DNA from: Enterococcus mundtii | GTDB lineage: Bacteria; Bacillota; Bacilli; Lactobacillales; Enterococcaceae | DNA length: 64,000 nucleotides | Direction of reading: 5' to 3' | NCBI RefSeq assembly: GCF_002947535.1 | Contig: NZ_PUAP01000030.1 | Span: forward strand, 62,001 to 126,000 | Part shown: in pieces, positions 53,217 to 60,970 of the stretch | Position numbering within the stretch: position 1 is the first letter of the stretch | Layout: every line of letters begins with the position of its first letter | Program-made: the position numbers and the translations under genes | The notes under the pieces: generated by a model | The model's database searches: none | What the model saw: only the letters and a program-made list of their open reading frames with translations | What the model was told of the DNA's origin: nothing

Positions 53217-53435
53217 ATTGATCTTTCCTTTCTTTTATGTGATGATTTCTTTTCTATTATGTAGTCAATAAAGCACCAAGCACTGAAAATTGAGTCAAAA
53301 TCCGATGAATGAAATTTCTCTGCATACATTTCATAATGATCAGTTTCTGATTTTCCTATGTTTTTTATTACCCAATTATTTACTTTTACTAAAGGAAAAA
53401 GTACTTTCTTTTTTTTATTTATATTTACATTATTA
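53213..53435 (-). pseudogene. Remnant of a subfamily C array gene
   Basis: An open minus-strand frame without start reads KKVLFPLV, then NNWVIKNIGKSETDH, EMYAEKFHSSDFDSI and ends at TGA 53215-53213. It recalls C members' RDILFPYYV and NLWSSKK...ETGK...EMYVAKFRELNSDSI with an internal deletion and lost C-terminus. Similarity is short, so the call is tentative. It would explain the 260-bp gap in an otherwise tight array. Confidence 0.45.
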
Positions 53436-53476
53436 ATGATTCAATTGTTTAACCTACTTATAGATTTGGTATTCTC

Positions 53477-54100
53477 TTACGCCGGTTCTGCTAAATAAAT
53501 ACTGATAATCGTAAAGATTTGGGTTCTAGAATCATAAATACTCCAAAGATAGGCACCCCAGCCCACACGCGCATAGTTGAAGTAATTTGTAAACTCTGTA
53601 TTCCATGAATAGATGATTAATTTGTCTTTTGAAGGAAAGAACCGTTCATTTACCAGATTAAAGTCTGTCTTAGATAACTTTGTACCATGAAATTCATTAA
53701 AAAAAGCTTCCTCATATACCCCACCTTCCATAAATAAATCTTCCGCAGTAAGTTCTGTGCCTTCCATCATCTCTTCGTTGACTTCAATGGGGTAGCCATC
53801 TAAGTTTAACGTAGTAGGATCAATTGCTGTGTAAGTAATTGAATCCGAATTCAGTTCACGAAATTTCGCTACATACATTTCACGGGTAACATATTTTCCA
53901 GTTTCTTTGCTTTTTTTTGATGACCAAAGATTTGTTTTTGCTAAACGACTTAAATAATTTAGGTAGGCTAAGATTGCCTCTTTATGGGTGATTTTTCCTT
54001 GGTAATCACTTTCCTTAAAGAACGTATAACCAACGTAATACGGAAAAAGTATATCCCTTTTTTTTCTTAATTCTAATGTTTCTTTTACCAATAATTCCAT
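53477..54100 (-). CDS. Array paralogue, subfamily C (C2)
   Basis: 207 residues from ATG 54100 with GAGGAGG at seven bases; an upstream ATG at 54142 overlaps A4 and lacks a site. MELLVKETLEL, YTFFKESDYQGKITHKEAIL, NLWSSKKSKETGK, TAIDPTTLNLDGYPIEVNEE, YSWNTEFTNYFNYAR, LWSIYDSRTQIFTIIS. It differs from C3 at 20 of 207 positions, and the flanking DNA is also duplicated. Immediately follows A4 (38 bp). Confidence 0.72.
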   Translation of the reverse strand: MELLVKETLELRKKRDILFPYYVGYTFFKESDYQGKITHKEAILAYLNYLSRLAKTNLWSSKKSKETGKYVTREMYVAKFRELNSDSITYTAIDPTTLNLDGYPIEVNEEMMEGTELTAEDLFMEGGVYEEAFFNEFHGTKLSKTDFNLVNERFFPSKDKLIIYSWNTEFTNYFNYARVGWGAYLWSIYDSRTQIFTIISIYLAEPA

Positions 54101-54138
54101 GTCTTTGCCTCCTCGAAGTTTAAAAATCTTAATTAAAC

Positions 54139-54720
54139 TCAATCTGTCATAGAAGACCCTATGACCGTCAACTTATTCGATGCAGTATCGTAAATCGTCC
54201 AAAGAAAGGCATCCATCCATTCTCTCCCAGCAGAAAAGTAATTCGACCAATTGTTATTCCAAGCATAAATGATTAACGCACTTTTCTTAGGGAATAATAA
54301 TTTATTCAAGGAAATAAAATCTTCTTCGTTCCCACTATATGAATATGGCGGATAAAGAAATGTCTGGGCATACCAATTTAAATAGCTTCCAGAAGCTGCT
54401 TTTTCAACAGAAAAGAAAACATCTGTCTTTATCTGTTTTCCATACATTAACTCTGGATTTACGGCATAACTCAATCTAATTGGGCTACATACTACGGGTA
54501 AGTGATCGAAATAATGCAAATCTGTATATAGAAGACCTGGAATATTTCTTTTTTCATTCATTACTTTGATAAATTCAAGGGCGGCTTTACGATGACTGGA
54601 ATATCCACGATAAACAGTTTCTTCAAAAAATACATAATCGAGTAAAAGACCAGCGACTGGAAATTTTCTTAAATAAAGTTTTTGTTTAAATTGATACGTA
54701 TCTTCTTTTAATAACTTCAT
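54139..54720 (-). CDS. Array paralogue, subfamily A (A4)
   Basis: 193 residues from the ATG with GAGGAGG at five bases. Ten differences from A1 at the other end of the array, and the same GAGGAGGACAGA leader, so A1 and A4 are recent duplicates or have been homogenised by gene conversion. Here the gene is embedded between two C genes and has no B partner in front. Changes fall mainly at ~22-36 and ~76-100, possibly the partner-contact surface. Confidence 0.72.
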   Translation of the reverse strand: MKLLKEDTYQFKQKLYLRKFPVAGLLLDYVFFEETVYRGYSSHRKAALEFIKVMNEKRNIPGLLYTDLHYFDHLPVVCSPIRLSYAVNPELMYGKQIKTDVFFSVEKAASGSYLNWYAQTFLYPPYSYSGNEEDFISLNKLLFPKKSALIIYAWNNNWSNYFSAGREWMDAFLWTIYDTASNKLTVIGSSMTD

Positions 54721-54786
54721 TCTGTCCTCCTCATTCACATGATTAATGATTCAATTGTTTAACCTACTTATAGGTTTGTTATCCTC

Positions 54787-55410
54787 TTACCCCTGTTCTG
54801 CTAAAAAAATCTCGATGATCGTAAAGATTTGGGTTCTAGGATCATAAACACTCCAAAGATAGGCGCCCCAGCCCACACGCGCATAATTGAAATAATTTGT
54901 AAACTCTGTATTCCATGAATAGATGATCAATTTATCTTTTAAAGGAAAGAAACGTTCATTTACCAGATTAAATTCTTTCTTAGATAACTTTGTACCATGA
55001 AATTCATTAAAAAAAGCTTCCTCATATACCCCACCATCCATAAACAATTCTTCCGCAGTAAGTTCAGTACCTTCCATCATCTCTTCGTTGACTTCAATGG
55101 GGTAGCCATCTAAGTTTAACGTAGTAGGATCAATTGCTGTGTAAGTAATTGAATCAGAATTCAGTTCACGAAATTTCGCTACATACATTTCACAGTCAAC
55201 AGGTTTTCCTGTTTCTTCGCGTTTTTTTGATGACCAAAGATTTGTTTTTGCCAAACGACTTAAATAGTTTAGGTAGGCTAAGATTGCCTCTTTGTGGGTG
55301 ACCTTTCCTTGGTAATCACTTTCCTTAAAGAACGTATACCCGACGTAATACGGAAAAAGTATATCCCTTTTTTCCCCTAATGCTAATGTTTCTTTTACCA
55401 ATAATTCCAT
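54787..55410 (-). CDS. Array paralogue, subfamily C (C3)
   Basis: 207 residues, AGAGGAAAAGAC leader. MELLVKETLALGEKRDILF, YTFFKESDYQGKVTHKEAIL, SSKKREETGK, EMYVAKFRELNSDSITY, YSWNTEFTNYFNYAR, LWSVYDPRTQIFTIIE. It is the first gene of the C3-A4-C2 block, transcribed from the promoter region in repeat copy 2. 90% identical to C2 by eye. Differences cluster around residues 69-75 and at the C-terminal end. Confidence 0.72.
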   Translation of the reverse strand: MELLVKETLALGEKRDILFPYYVGYTFFKESDYQGKVTHKEAILAYLNYLSRLAKTNLWSSKKREETGKPVDCEMYVAKFRELNSDSITYTAIDPTTLNLDGYPIEVNEEMMEGTELTAEELFMDGGVYEEAFFNEFHGTKLSKKEFNLVNERFFPLKDKLIIYSWNTEFTNYFNYARVGWGAYLWSVYDPRTQIFTIIEIFLAEQG

Positions 55411-55459
55411 GTCTTTTCCTCTTCTAAATAATGATGTATGTACTTAATGAGTATAATTC

Positions 55460-55519
55460 CTATACTTTACAAAAAGACCTATTTATCTTTGGATCACCAA
55501 ACTTATGCTTAAATTTCAT
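55460..55519 (-). CDS. Small ORF in the repeated leader element, copy 2
   Basis: 19 codons from ATG 55519 with TTGGAGGATGATC upstream: MKFKHKFGDPKINRSFCKV, then TAG. Shorter than the 43-codon copy 1 because of one changed base. Placed upstream of C3 in the same direction. Confidence 0.35.
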   Translation of the reverse strand: MKFKHKFGDPKINRSFCKV

Positions 55520-55630
55520 GATCATCCTCCAAACCTCTAAAAAATTAAAAAGAAAACCCAAATTTTTTAAATCGTTATTTTATATGCATTTAAGAAAAAT
55601 AACCATCTTGATAAGTTTATATTATCGCAT

Positions 55631-55677
55631 GATAAAGAAATCGACAAGTTACCCCGATTTATTTATCTTGTTTTTTT
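55631..55677 (+). terminator. Terminator-like hairpin, copy 2
   Basis: GATAAAGAAATC (55631-55642) with GATTTATTTATC (55656-55667), one mismatch, then TTG and seven T. Counterpart of 49945-49991. Confidence 0.65.
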
Positions 55678-55806
55678 ATAAAGTCATATCTACGAAACAA
55701 AAATTTATTTTTTAAGAAATAAAAGTAAAAAAATAAGCTCATAAAAGATGTAAATTGTTAATAAATTCAATCTGAATAATAAGTGGATTTTTGCGAGGAG
55801 GATAAA

Positions 55807-55902
55807 ATGGAGCTATTAGAAAAAGAAACACTATATAGCAATCAAAACATCCACACAAAAAAAGCTTTTCCAGAAGTTATCACCTCCAGAAAAGCCTTTT
55901 AA
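55807..55902 (+). pseudogene. Truncated subfamily C gene at array edge
   Basis: ATG with the same GCGAGGAGGATAAA site as C1, nine codons identical in protein to C1 (MELLEKETL), then 22 unrelated codons that run into the terminator of the neighbouring gene and stop at 55900-55902. The rest of the gene is gone. Confidence 0.85.
55857..55902 (-). terminator. Terminator of the LCP gene
   Basis: On the minus strand AAGGCTTTTCTGGAG pairs with CTTCTGGAAAAGCTT using several G-T wobbles, followed by seven T. Confidence 0.8.
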
Positions 55903-55916
55903 AAAAACATCAACGA

Positions 55917-57065
55917 TCATTTACTCAAAAATTGTTCGATCTTTTCACGGTTCATTTGTTTATCTAATACGAGGATACTACCCGCATAATCGCTTTGTCC
56001 GTAGCTCCAAGTATTATCCGCTGGGACGCTTAAACGGTCGATTCCGCCAGCACCACGTAAGATAGAGAAACTATTTCTGACTAAAAAAGTCATCGGTACA
56101 TCGGTGGATGTATAACCGATTGCTTTTCCGGCAGCATATGGCGCACGGATCAAGTTCAATGGATTTTTTAGTTGTCCAAAAATCGCATCCATTACTTGTT
56201 GCTGTCTGCGAACACGACCGAAGTCGCCTTCTTCATCCATCCGGAAACGCGCATATTGCAACAGCACATGACCGTCCATTCGTTGTTTGCCTTTAGCGAT
56301 ATCAACACCGTCTAGATTCAAGTCTTTTTCAGCATCGATCGACACGCCATTCATGAACATGGCATCGATCACTTTTTCAAATGATTTGAAATCGACTTTC
56401 ATATAGTATTGACAGTTCAGCCCAAAGTTCTCTAACAAGGTTTGTCGGACCAACTCAGCGCCACCATAAGCATAAGCTGCATTGATTTTATTGTCTCCGA
56501 CCCCTGGGATCGTCACGAAGCTATCCCGCATGAATGAGATCAATTTAGGTTTACGCGCAGGTCCGTCTAATTGGAGAACCATGATCGTATCTGCTCGTCC
56601 CGCATCTTCACCCCTTGTATCACTACCTAAAATCAAAATGTTGTGTGCGCCACTTGTTGATCGGGCGCCATTGAATGTTTCTGAAGTCGCTGGTTCCAGT
56701 GACTGATCATTTTCAGCCACGAACTTGCCGACGAAAAATGAAATCAGTGAAAAGACCAATAAAAATAATAAGATCCCTACTATGATTTTCCACCAAGACC
56801 GCTTCTTGCGTGGACCTTTGGGCTGTTTCTCTTTAAAGAGTCCTTTTTTCTGGGGTTGTTGTCCCGAATGGACCTGTTCTTCGTAAGGCGTTGAGTTTCG
56901 AGAATCCCTAGGACGTTCTTCATAAGTTTGTTCATAAGAAGGGATTGCTTCCTCTTCAGGCTCAGCTTGTTTCTTACTTGCGCGTCGCCAAGATAGCGGC
57001 GATGACTTTTCTTTGATTGGTTTTGCTTTTTTATGGATGTTCTGATAGCGATCCATCCGACTCAT
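55917..57065 (-). CDS. LytR-CpsA-Psr (LCP) family protein
   Basis: 382 residues. Long basic cytoplasmic N-terminus (~1-90, KKRSWWK before the membrane), one membrane segment (~92-113), then the extracellular LCP domain: LGSDTRGEDAGRADTIMVLQ, ISFMRDSFVTIPG, KINAAYAYGG, and LQYARFRMDEEGDFGRVRRQQ with the conserved Arg residues that bind polyprenyl phosphate. It attaches teichoic acid or other glycopolymers to peptidoglycan. AAGGGAGGAAATC site. Psr-like or a paralogue; which polymer is unknown. Confidence 0.9.
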   Translation of the reverse strand: MSRMDRYQNIHKKAKPIKEKSSPLSWRRASKKQAEPEEEAIPSYEQTYEERPRDSRNSTPYEEQVHSGQQPQKKGLFKEKQPKGPRKKRSWWKIIVGILLFLLVFSLISFFVGKFVAENDQSLEPATSETFNGARSTSGAHNILILGSDTRGEDAGRADTIMVLQLDGPARKPKLISFMRDSFVTIPGVGDNKINAAYAYGGAELVRQTLLENFGLNCQYYMKVDFKSFEKVIDAMFMNGVSIDAEKDLNLDGVDIAKGKQRMDGHVLLQYARFRMDEEGDFGRVRRQQQVMDAIFGQLKNPLNLIRAPYAAGKAIGYTSTDVPMTFLVRNSFSILRGAGGIDRLSVPADNTWSYGQSDYAGSILVLDKQMNREKIEQFLSK

Positions 57066-57179
57066 TTGATTTCCTCCCTTTGTTCAACTCAGTAAAATCA
57101 TACGATACTTCTTAATGAAAAACAGTAAGATCGTCGTAAATTTAACTAAAAGCTAACGAATCCCCTGATATCACATGTT

Positions 57180-58040
57180 TCATTCCTTTGAATCGAGTAA
57201 AGGTTGGATCTCCTCAATCGGCATGGTCTCGCCTGTCCAAAGCTCAAAGGCAATTGCTCCTTGATACATCAGCATCCCTAGCCCATTTCGTGTAAGACAG
57301 CCGATTGCTTTGGCTTCTTTTAGAAAGCGTGTTTCTTTAGGGGAATAAATCAAATCAAAAACTGCGAGTTTCTTATGGAGAAACTGAGGATCAATTGGCA
57401 TCAACTCTTTTTTTGCGCCCATGCCCATATCGGTACCATTGATCAAAAGGTCTGTATCTTCAAGATCTTTTTTCAACTGTTCAGTATCTGCATAATCTTT
57501 GACGATGATGGGACAGTTGGTTTGTTCCGCAACTTTCTCAAAATCCGCAACGACACTCGTAAAAGTAGCATTTTTCCGTTTATAGATGACGATTTCTTTT
57601 GCTTGATCTAGTGCCGCTTGAACAACGATTGCTTTCGCTGCGCCACCTGCACCTAGCATGATTATTTTTTTGTTTTTGATCGCTACACCCGCTTCGTTGA
57701 CTGAACGCATGAAGCCCATGCCATCCGTATTATAGCCGATCAAGCGGTTGTCTCGCTGAACGATGGTATTAACAGCACCTATCAACTGCGCTTCTTGACT
57801 TAATTCGTCTAAATAAGGAATAACAGCTGTTTTGTTAGGCATGGAAAGATTGACACCTAACATGTTGAATGTGCGGATGCTTTCGACCGCTTCTTTCAGA
57901 TTCGTTTGATCGACTGTGAATGCCAAGTAAACAGCATCGATTGAACGAGCCTGAAAGGCTGTATTATGCATCAATGGAGATAAACTATGGGTAACGGGAG
58001 ATGCAAAAATCCCTGCTAATCTTGTTTTTCCTGAAATCAT
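57180..58040 (-). CDS. aroE: Shikimate dehydrogenase
   Basis: 286 residues from ATG 58040, after AGGAGGCGTTCC; a longer reading to 58079 runs into a leader hairpin. N-terminal substrate domain with SPVTHSLSPLMHN, NLSMPNK carrying the catalytic Lys, NTIV and YNTDGMGF with the catalytic Asp; NADP-binding MLGAGGAAKAI; C-terminal NGLGMLMYQGAIAFELWTG. It reduces 3-dehydroshikimate in the chorismate pathway. It is separated from other aro genes here and lies downstream of the tryptophan-type transporter. Quinate/shikimate dehydrogenase is an alternative. Confidence 0.9.
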   Translation of the reverse strand: MISGKTRLAGIFASPVTHSLSPLMHNTAFQARSIDAVYLAFTVDQTNLKEAVESIRTFNMLGVNLSMPNKTAVIPYLDELSQEAQLIGAVNTIVQRDNRLIGYNTDGMGFMRSVNEAGVAIKNKKIIMLGAGGAAKAIVVQAALDQAKEIVIYKRKNATFTSVVADFEKVAEQTNCPIIVKDYADTEQLKKDLEDTDLLINGTDMGMGAKKELMPIDPQFLHKKLAVFDLIYSPKETRFLKEAKAIGCLTRNGLGMLMYQGAIAFELWTGETMPIEEIQPLLDSKE

Positions 58041-58062
58041 GGAACGCCTCCTATAATACGCT

Positions 58063-58109
58063 AAAAATGCCGCGTCCATTCGTAGAACCTACGAAGGAAC
58101 AAGCGGCAT
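58063..58109 (-). promoter_or_regulatory. Terminator-like hairpin in the aroE leader
   Basis: On the minus strand ATGCCGC, then GTTC and TTCGTAG pair with CTACGAA, GGAC and GCGGCAT across small internal loops, then TTTTT. It lies only about 22 bases before the aroE start, so no promoter fits between; aroE transcription has to pass it. It may terminate the transporter transcript, attenuate aroE, or both. Confidence 0.6.
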
Positions 58110-58169
58110 CAATCATTTTTTCTGATATGAATCGTGTTGATTTTGATTGTTATTATACCTGCTATCACA

Positions 58170-58199
58170 AGTATAAATTGAAGGAAACAAACTTGTCAA
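58170..58199 (-). promoter_or_regulatory. Promoter upstream of the aroE leader
   Basis: On the minus strand TTGACA (58199-58194), 18 bases, TATACT (58175-58170). The transcript would carry the hairpin at 58109-58063 in a leader of about 120 nt. Confidence 0.65.
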
Positions 58200-58222
58200 A
58201 CGGAGATAGCGTTCTCGAATGA

Positions 58223-58993
58223 CTAATCGATGACTTCTTCAAAGAAATGTAAGAGATCATTCATGGATAATGCTTGTTTTTCTTCTTTTGCTAAGTCTTT
58301 GACGATCCGCCCTTTTTGTAAGACGATCAGGCGATTCCCATATTTCAAAGCATCTTCCATACGGTGCGTGATCATCAAGCACGTTAACTTCTGCTCCGTG
58401 ATGCGTTGGTTGGTCAATTCCATTAGTAGCTTGGCTGTCTTTGGATCTAACGCTGCGGTATGCTCATCTAACAAGAGTAATTCTGGCGCTTTGATCGTTG
58501 CCATCAATAAACTTAACGCTTGTCGTTGCCCCCCTGACAATTCGCCAGCAGGTGTATCCAAATGTTGCTCTAATCCATTGCCTACTTCTTGGCATATTTT
58601 ATAGAACGCTTCTTTTTGGGTTTTCAATTGACGCAAACGAAGCGTCCGTTTCTCGCCACGTTTTTGAGCTAACAATAGATTTTCTGCAACGGTCATCCGT
58701 GGTGCAGTCCCCATTTTCGGGTCTTGGAATACGCGTGATAGAAATAAAGCTCGTGCTTCTTCTGACAACTTAGTAATTGGCTGGTCTTTGAAATAGACCC
58801 CACCTTGACTTAATTGCAATGTTCCGGCAATCGTATTGAACAAAGTACTTTTGCCCGCCCCATTACCGCCAAGAACAGTGATAAAATCTCCTTCATTGAT
58901 GGTCAATTGGATATCATCCAATAATACTTTTTCTTCGTGCATCCCATTGTTGACTACTTTTCTACCATTTTTGATCGTTAAGATAGCTGTCAT
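58223..58993 (-). CDS. ABC transporter ATPase, TrpZ-type
   Basis: 256 residues. Walker A GGNGAGKST, signature LSGGQRQALSLL, Walker B LLLDEHTAALDP, H-loop MITHRM. The His in LDEHTAAL replaces the usual P of DEPT and is common in this transporter family. Third gene of the operon with permease (2 bp upstream) and binding protein. Energises uptake of tryptophan or a related compound by analogy. GGAGGTCTAAC site. Confidence 0.85.
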   Translation of the reverse strand: MTAILTIKNGRKVVNNGMHEEKVLLDDIQLTINEGDFITVLGGNGAGKSTLFNTIAGTLQLSQGGVYFKDQPITKLSEEARALFLSRVFQDPKMGTAPRMTVAENLLLAQKRGEKRTLRLRQLKTQKEAFYKICQEVGNGLEQHLDTPAGELSGGQRQALSLLMATIKAPELLLLDEHTAALDPKTAKLLMELTNQRITEQKLTCLMITHRMEDALKYGNRLIVLQKGRIVKDLAKEEKQALSMNDLLHFFEEVID

Positions 58994-58995
58994 CG

Positions 58996-59877
58996 TTAGA
59001 CCTCCTTTTCAAAGCCAGTTTTTAATTTCAATGCTTGTTTTACTTGTGGGATCATCAGGCAAGCCGCTAAGATGATCGCTGAGAATAATTTCAGATAAGT
59101 CGTGTCGAAGCCTAATTTGATAACAGCTAAAATCAATAGTTGATAGATGATGCTTCCGACAACGATTGCTAGTAAACGCTCGATCAATGTCAACTCCTGG
59201 AAAATGACTTCCCCGATGATGATCGAAGCTAGTCCGATCACGATCACGCCGATCCCTTTATTGACATCCGCATAGCCATCGTTTTGAGCGATCAGAGCAC
59301 CAGATAAAGCAATCACTCCATTAGATAAAGTCAAACCTAAGATTTTCATACGGTCGGTTTTGATTCCTAATGAACGCGCCATTGTCTCATTATCCCCAGT
59401 AGCAATATAGCCTTGCCCTAAGTCTGTATTGAAGAAGAAAATCAACACGCTGATCAATAAGCCCAGAGATAATAATCCTAATAAGACAGTGTCAAAATAA
59501 TTCGGTAAATGTAGTGCGTGGAACACATCTTGTAAGACTGGATGATTCAACAATGAAAGGTTGGGTGTGCGCATCACGAACAAGATAACTGAGTTCAAAC
59601 CTGACATCACTAAGATACCGGCTAAGATGACCGGAATCTTTCCTTTTGTATACAGTAAACCTGTGACAAGTCCAGCCGCCATTCCGGCTAAAACACCTAG
59701 AATCGTTGCCAATAATGGACTAACGCCATGCGTGATCGCTGTTACACAGACAGCACCACCAAGAGGGAATGAACCTTCTGTTGTCATATCAGGGAAATCT
59801 AAAATGCGGTAAGTCATAAAAATCCCTAAACCTAATATGGCCCATAACATACCTTGTGAAATTGCGGATACGATCAT
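58996..59877 (-). CDS. ABC transporter permease, TrpY-type
   Basis: 293 residues with about eight to nine membrane segments, of the branched-chain-like permease type (BPD_transp_2): GMLWAILGLGIFMTYRILD at the start, LAGMAAGLVTGLLYTKGKIP, ATGDNETMARSLGI (coupling loop), IGLASIIIGEVI. It overlaps the binding-protein stop by four bases and precedes the ATPase by two. Together the three form a PF04392-type uptake system. Confidence 0.85.
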   Translation of the reverse strand: MIVSAISQGMLWAILGLGIFMTYRILDFPDMTTEGSFPLGGAVCVTAITHGVSPLLATILGVLAGMAAGLVTGLLYTKGKIPVILAGILVMSGLNSVILFVMRTPNLSLLNHPVLQDVFHALHLPNYFDTVLLGLLSLGLLISVLIFFFNTDLGQGYIATGDNETMARSLGIKTDRMKILGLTLSNGVIALSGALIAQNDGYADVNKGIGVIVIGLASIIIGEVIFQELTLIERLLAIVVGSIIYQLLILAVIKLGFDTTYLKLFSAIILAACLMIPQVKQALKLKTGFEKEV

Positions 59878-60899
59878 TGTTCTTCCTCCTTGATCTCTTT
59901 GAGTACTTTTGCATCTTGTTTGATGGATTCAGGAATCGTGATGCCTAATAGTTCTGCTTGTTTTTCATTGACGATGATATCGCCTTTATCAAACACATAG
60001 ACAGGGGTTGTGGCTGGTTCTTTCCCATTTGCTAAAGCGGCTGCCATTTTTCCTGTTTGAACACCTAATTCGTATTGATTGATCCCGATTGTTGCTAACC
60101 CGCCTTGTTCGACCATCGTATCGACAGAAGGAATTACTGGGATATCTGCTTTATTTGCTTCTTTGATGACCGTTTGCATCGCGTTAGCAATCGTGTTATC
60201 TAAAGGAACATAGATAAAATCAACTGATTGGCTCATGACTTGAACGGTTTGTGCAATTTCATTCGTTGAAGGGACGGCATACTTCACTGGTGTCAGTCCT
60301 TTAGCTTTTGCCGCTTCTTCTGCTTGGCTGACTTGATAACGTGAATTGTCTTCTGATGATGCATATAGAATCCCGACTGTTTTTGCTTCTGGTAATAGTT
60401 CTGTCGCTAATTGGATCTGCGCTTCCACCGGCGGTTGATCGGACACTCCTGTAATGTTGCCCCCTGGCGCTTCTAAACTTTGTACTAACCCTGCCCCTAC
60501 AGGATCAGTCACTGCTCCTAAGACAAGTGGAATATCCTTTGTAGTGTTTGCGATGGCTTGTGCTGCTGGCGTCGCAATACCTACGAGAACGTCTGGGTTG
60601 TTTTGGACTAATTGCTGGCTCATGGTAGCTAATTTACTTTGGTCGGCTTGACCATTTTGGAAATTGATTTCTAGGTTTCGTCCTTCTTCCAAACCTGATT
60701 CTTTTAATCCATCTTTGATCCCTCGATAGATTTCATCTAAAGCAGGATGACTAACGAACTGTAAAACCCCAACCACTTTTTTATCATCCGTTCGATTTCC
60801 TTCAACAGGTGGTTGATCCTTGATTGTTTCGTAGATAAATGTACCGGTCAAGTAGACAAGTATCAGTGCGATCACTGTGATCAATCGTTTATTTTTCAT
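59874..60899 (-). CDS. ABC transporter substrate-binding protein, TrpX-type
   Basis: 341 residues of the ABC_sub_bind family (PF04392): VVGVLQFVSHPALDEIYRG (~47), GIATPAAQAIA, PLVLGAVTDPVGAGLV, NITGVSDQPPVEAQI, TVGILYASSE and DIPVIPSVD. The N-terminal hydrophobic helix (~5-25) has no lipobox Cys, so it is held by an uncleaved anchor rather than a lipid. In streptococci relatives (TrpXYZ) belong to the tryptophan regulon. The leader upstream contains a Trp-codon peptide with hairpins, which supports tryptophan as substrate. AAAGGGGAAATAAAA site. Confidence 0.85.
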   Translation of the reverse strand: MKNKRLITVIALILVYLTGTFIYETIKDQPPVEGNRTDDKKVVGVLQFVSHPALDEIYRGIKDGLKESGLEEGRNLEINFQNGQADQSKLATMSQQLVQNNPDVLVGIATPAAQAIANTTKDIPLVLGAVTDPVGAGLVQSLEAPGGNITGVSDQPPVEAQIQLATELLPEAKTVGILYASSEDNSRYQVSQAEEAAKAKGLTPVKYAVPSTNEIAQTVQVMSQSVDFIYVPLDNTIANAMQTVIKEANKADIPVIPSVDTMVEQGGLATIGINQYELGVQTGKMAAALANGKEPATTPVYVFDKGDIIVNEKQAELLGITIPESIKQDAKVLKEIKEEEQ

Positions 60900-60970
60900 T
60901 TTTATTTCCCCTTTTTGTTATGTATTTTTTTAAATAGATCGGCTACGTGTGTAACTTCGAGCGAATGAAC

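Larger units (their letters stand above)
55428..55833. repeat. ~400-bp direct repeat, copy 2
   Basis: Second copy of 49741-50148. Homology ends abruptly after the ninth codon of the C-type gene (GAAACACTA), where unrelated sequence with the next terminator begins. This marks a recombination or deletion breakpoint at about 55833. Confidence 0.9.

Noticed and set aside
58043-58105. 20-codon ORF MIDAACSF... through the aroE leader hairpin
   Set aside because: No ribosome binding site before its ATG and no enrichment of aromatic codons, unlike the leader peptide at 61204.
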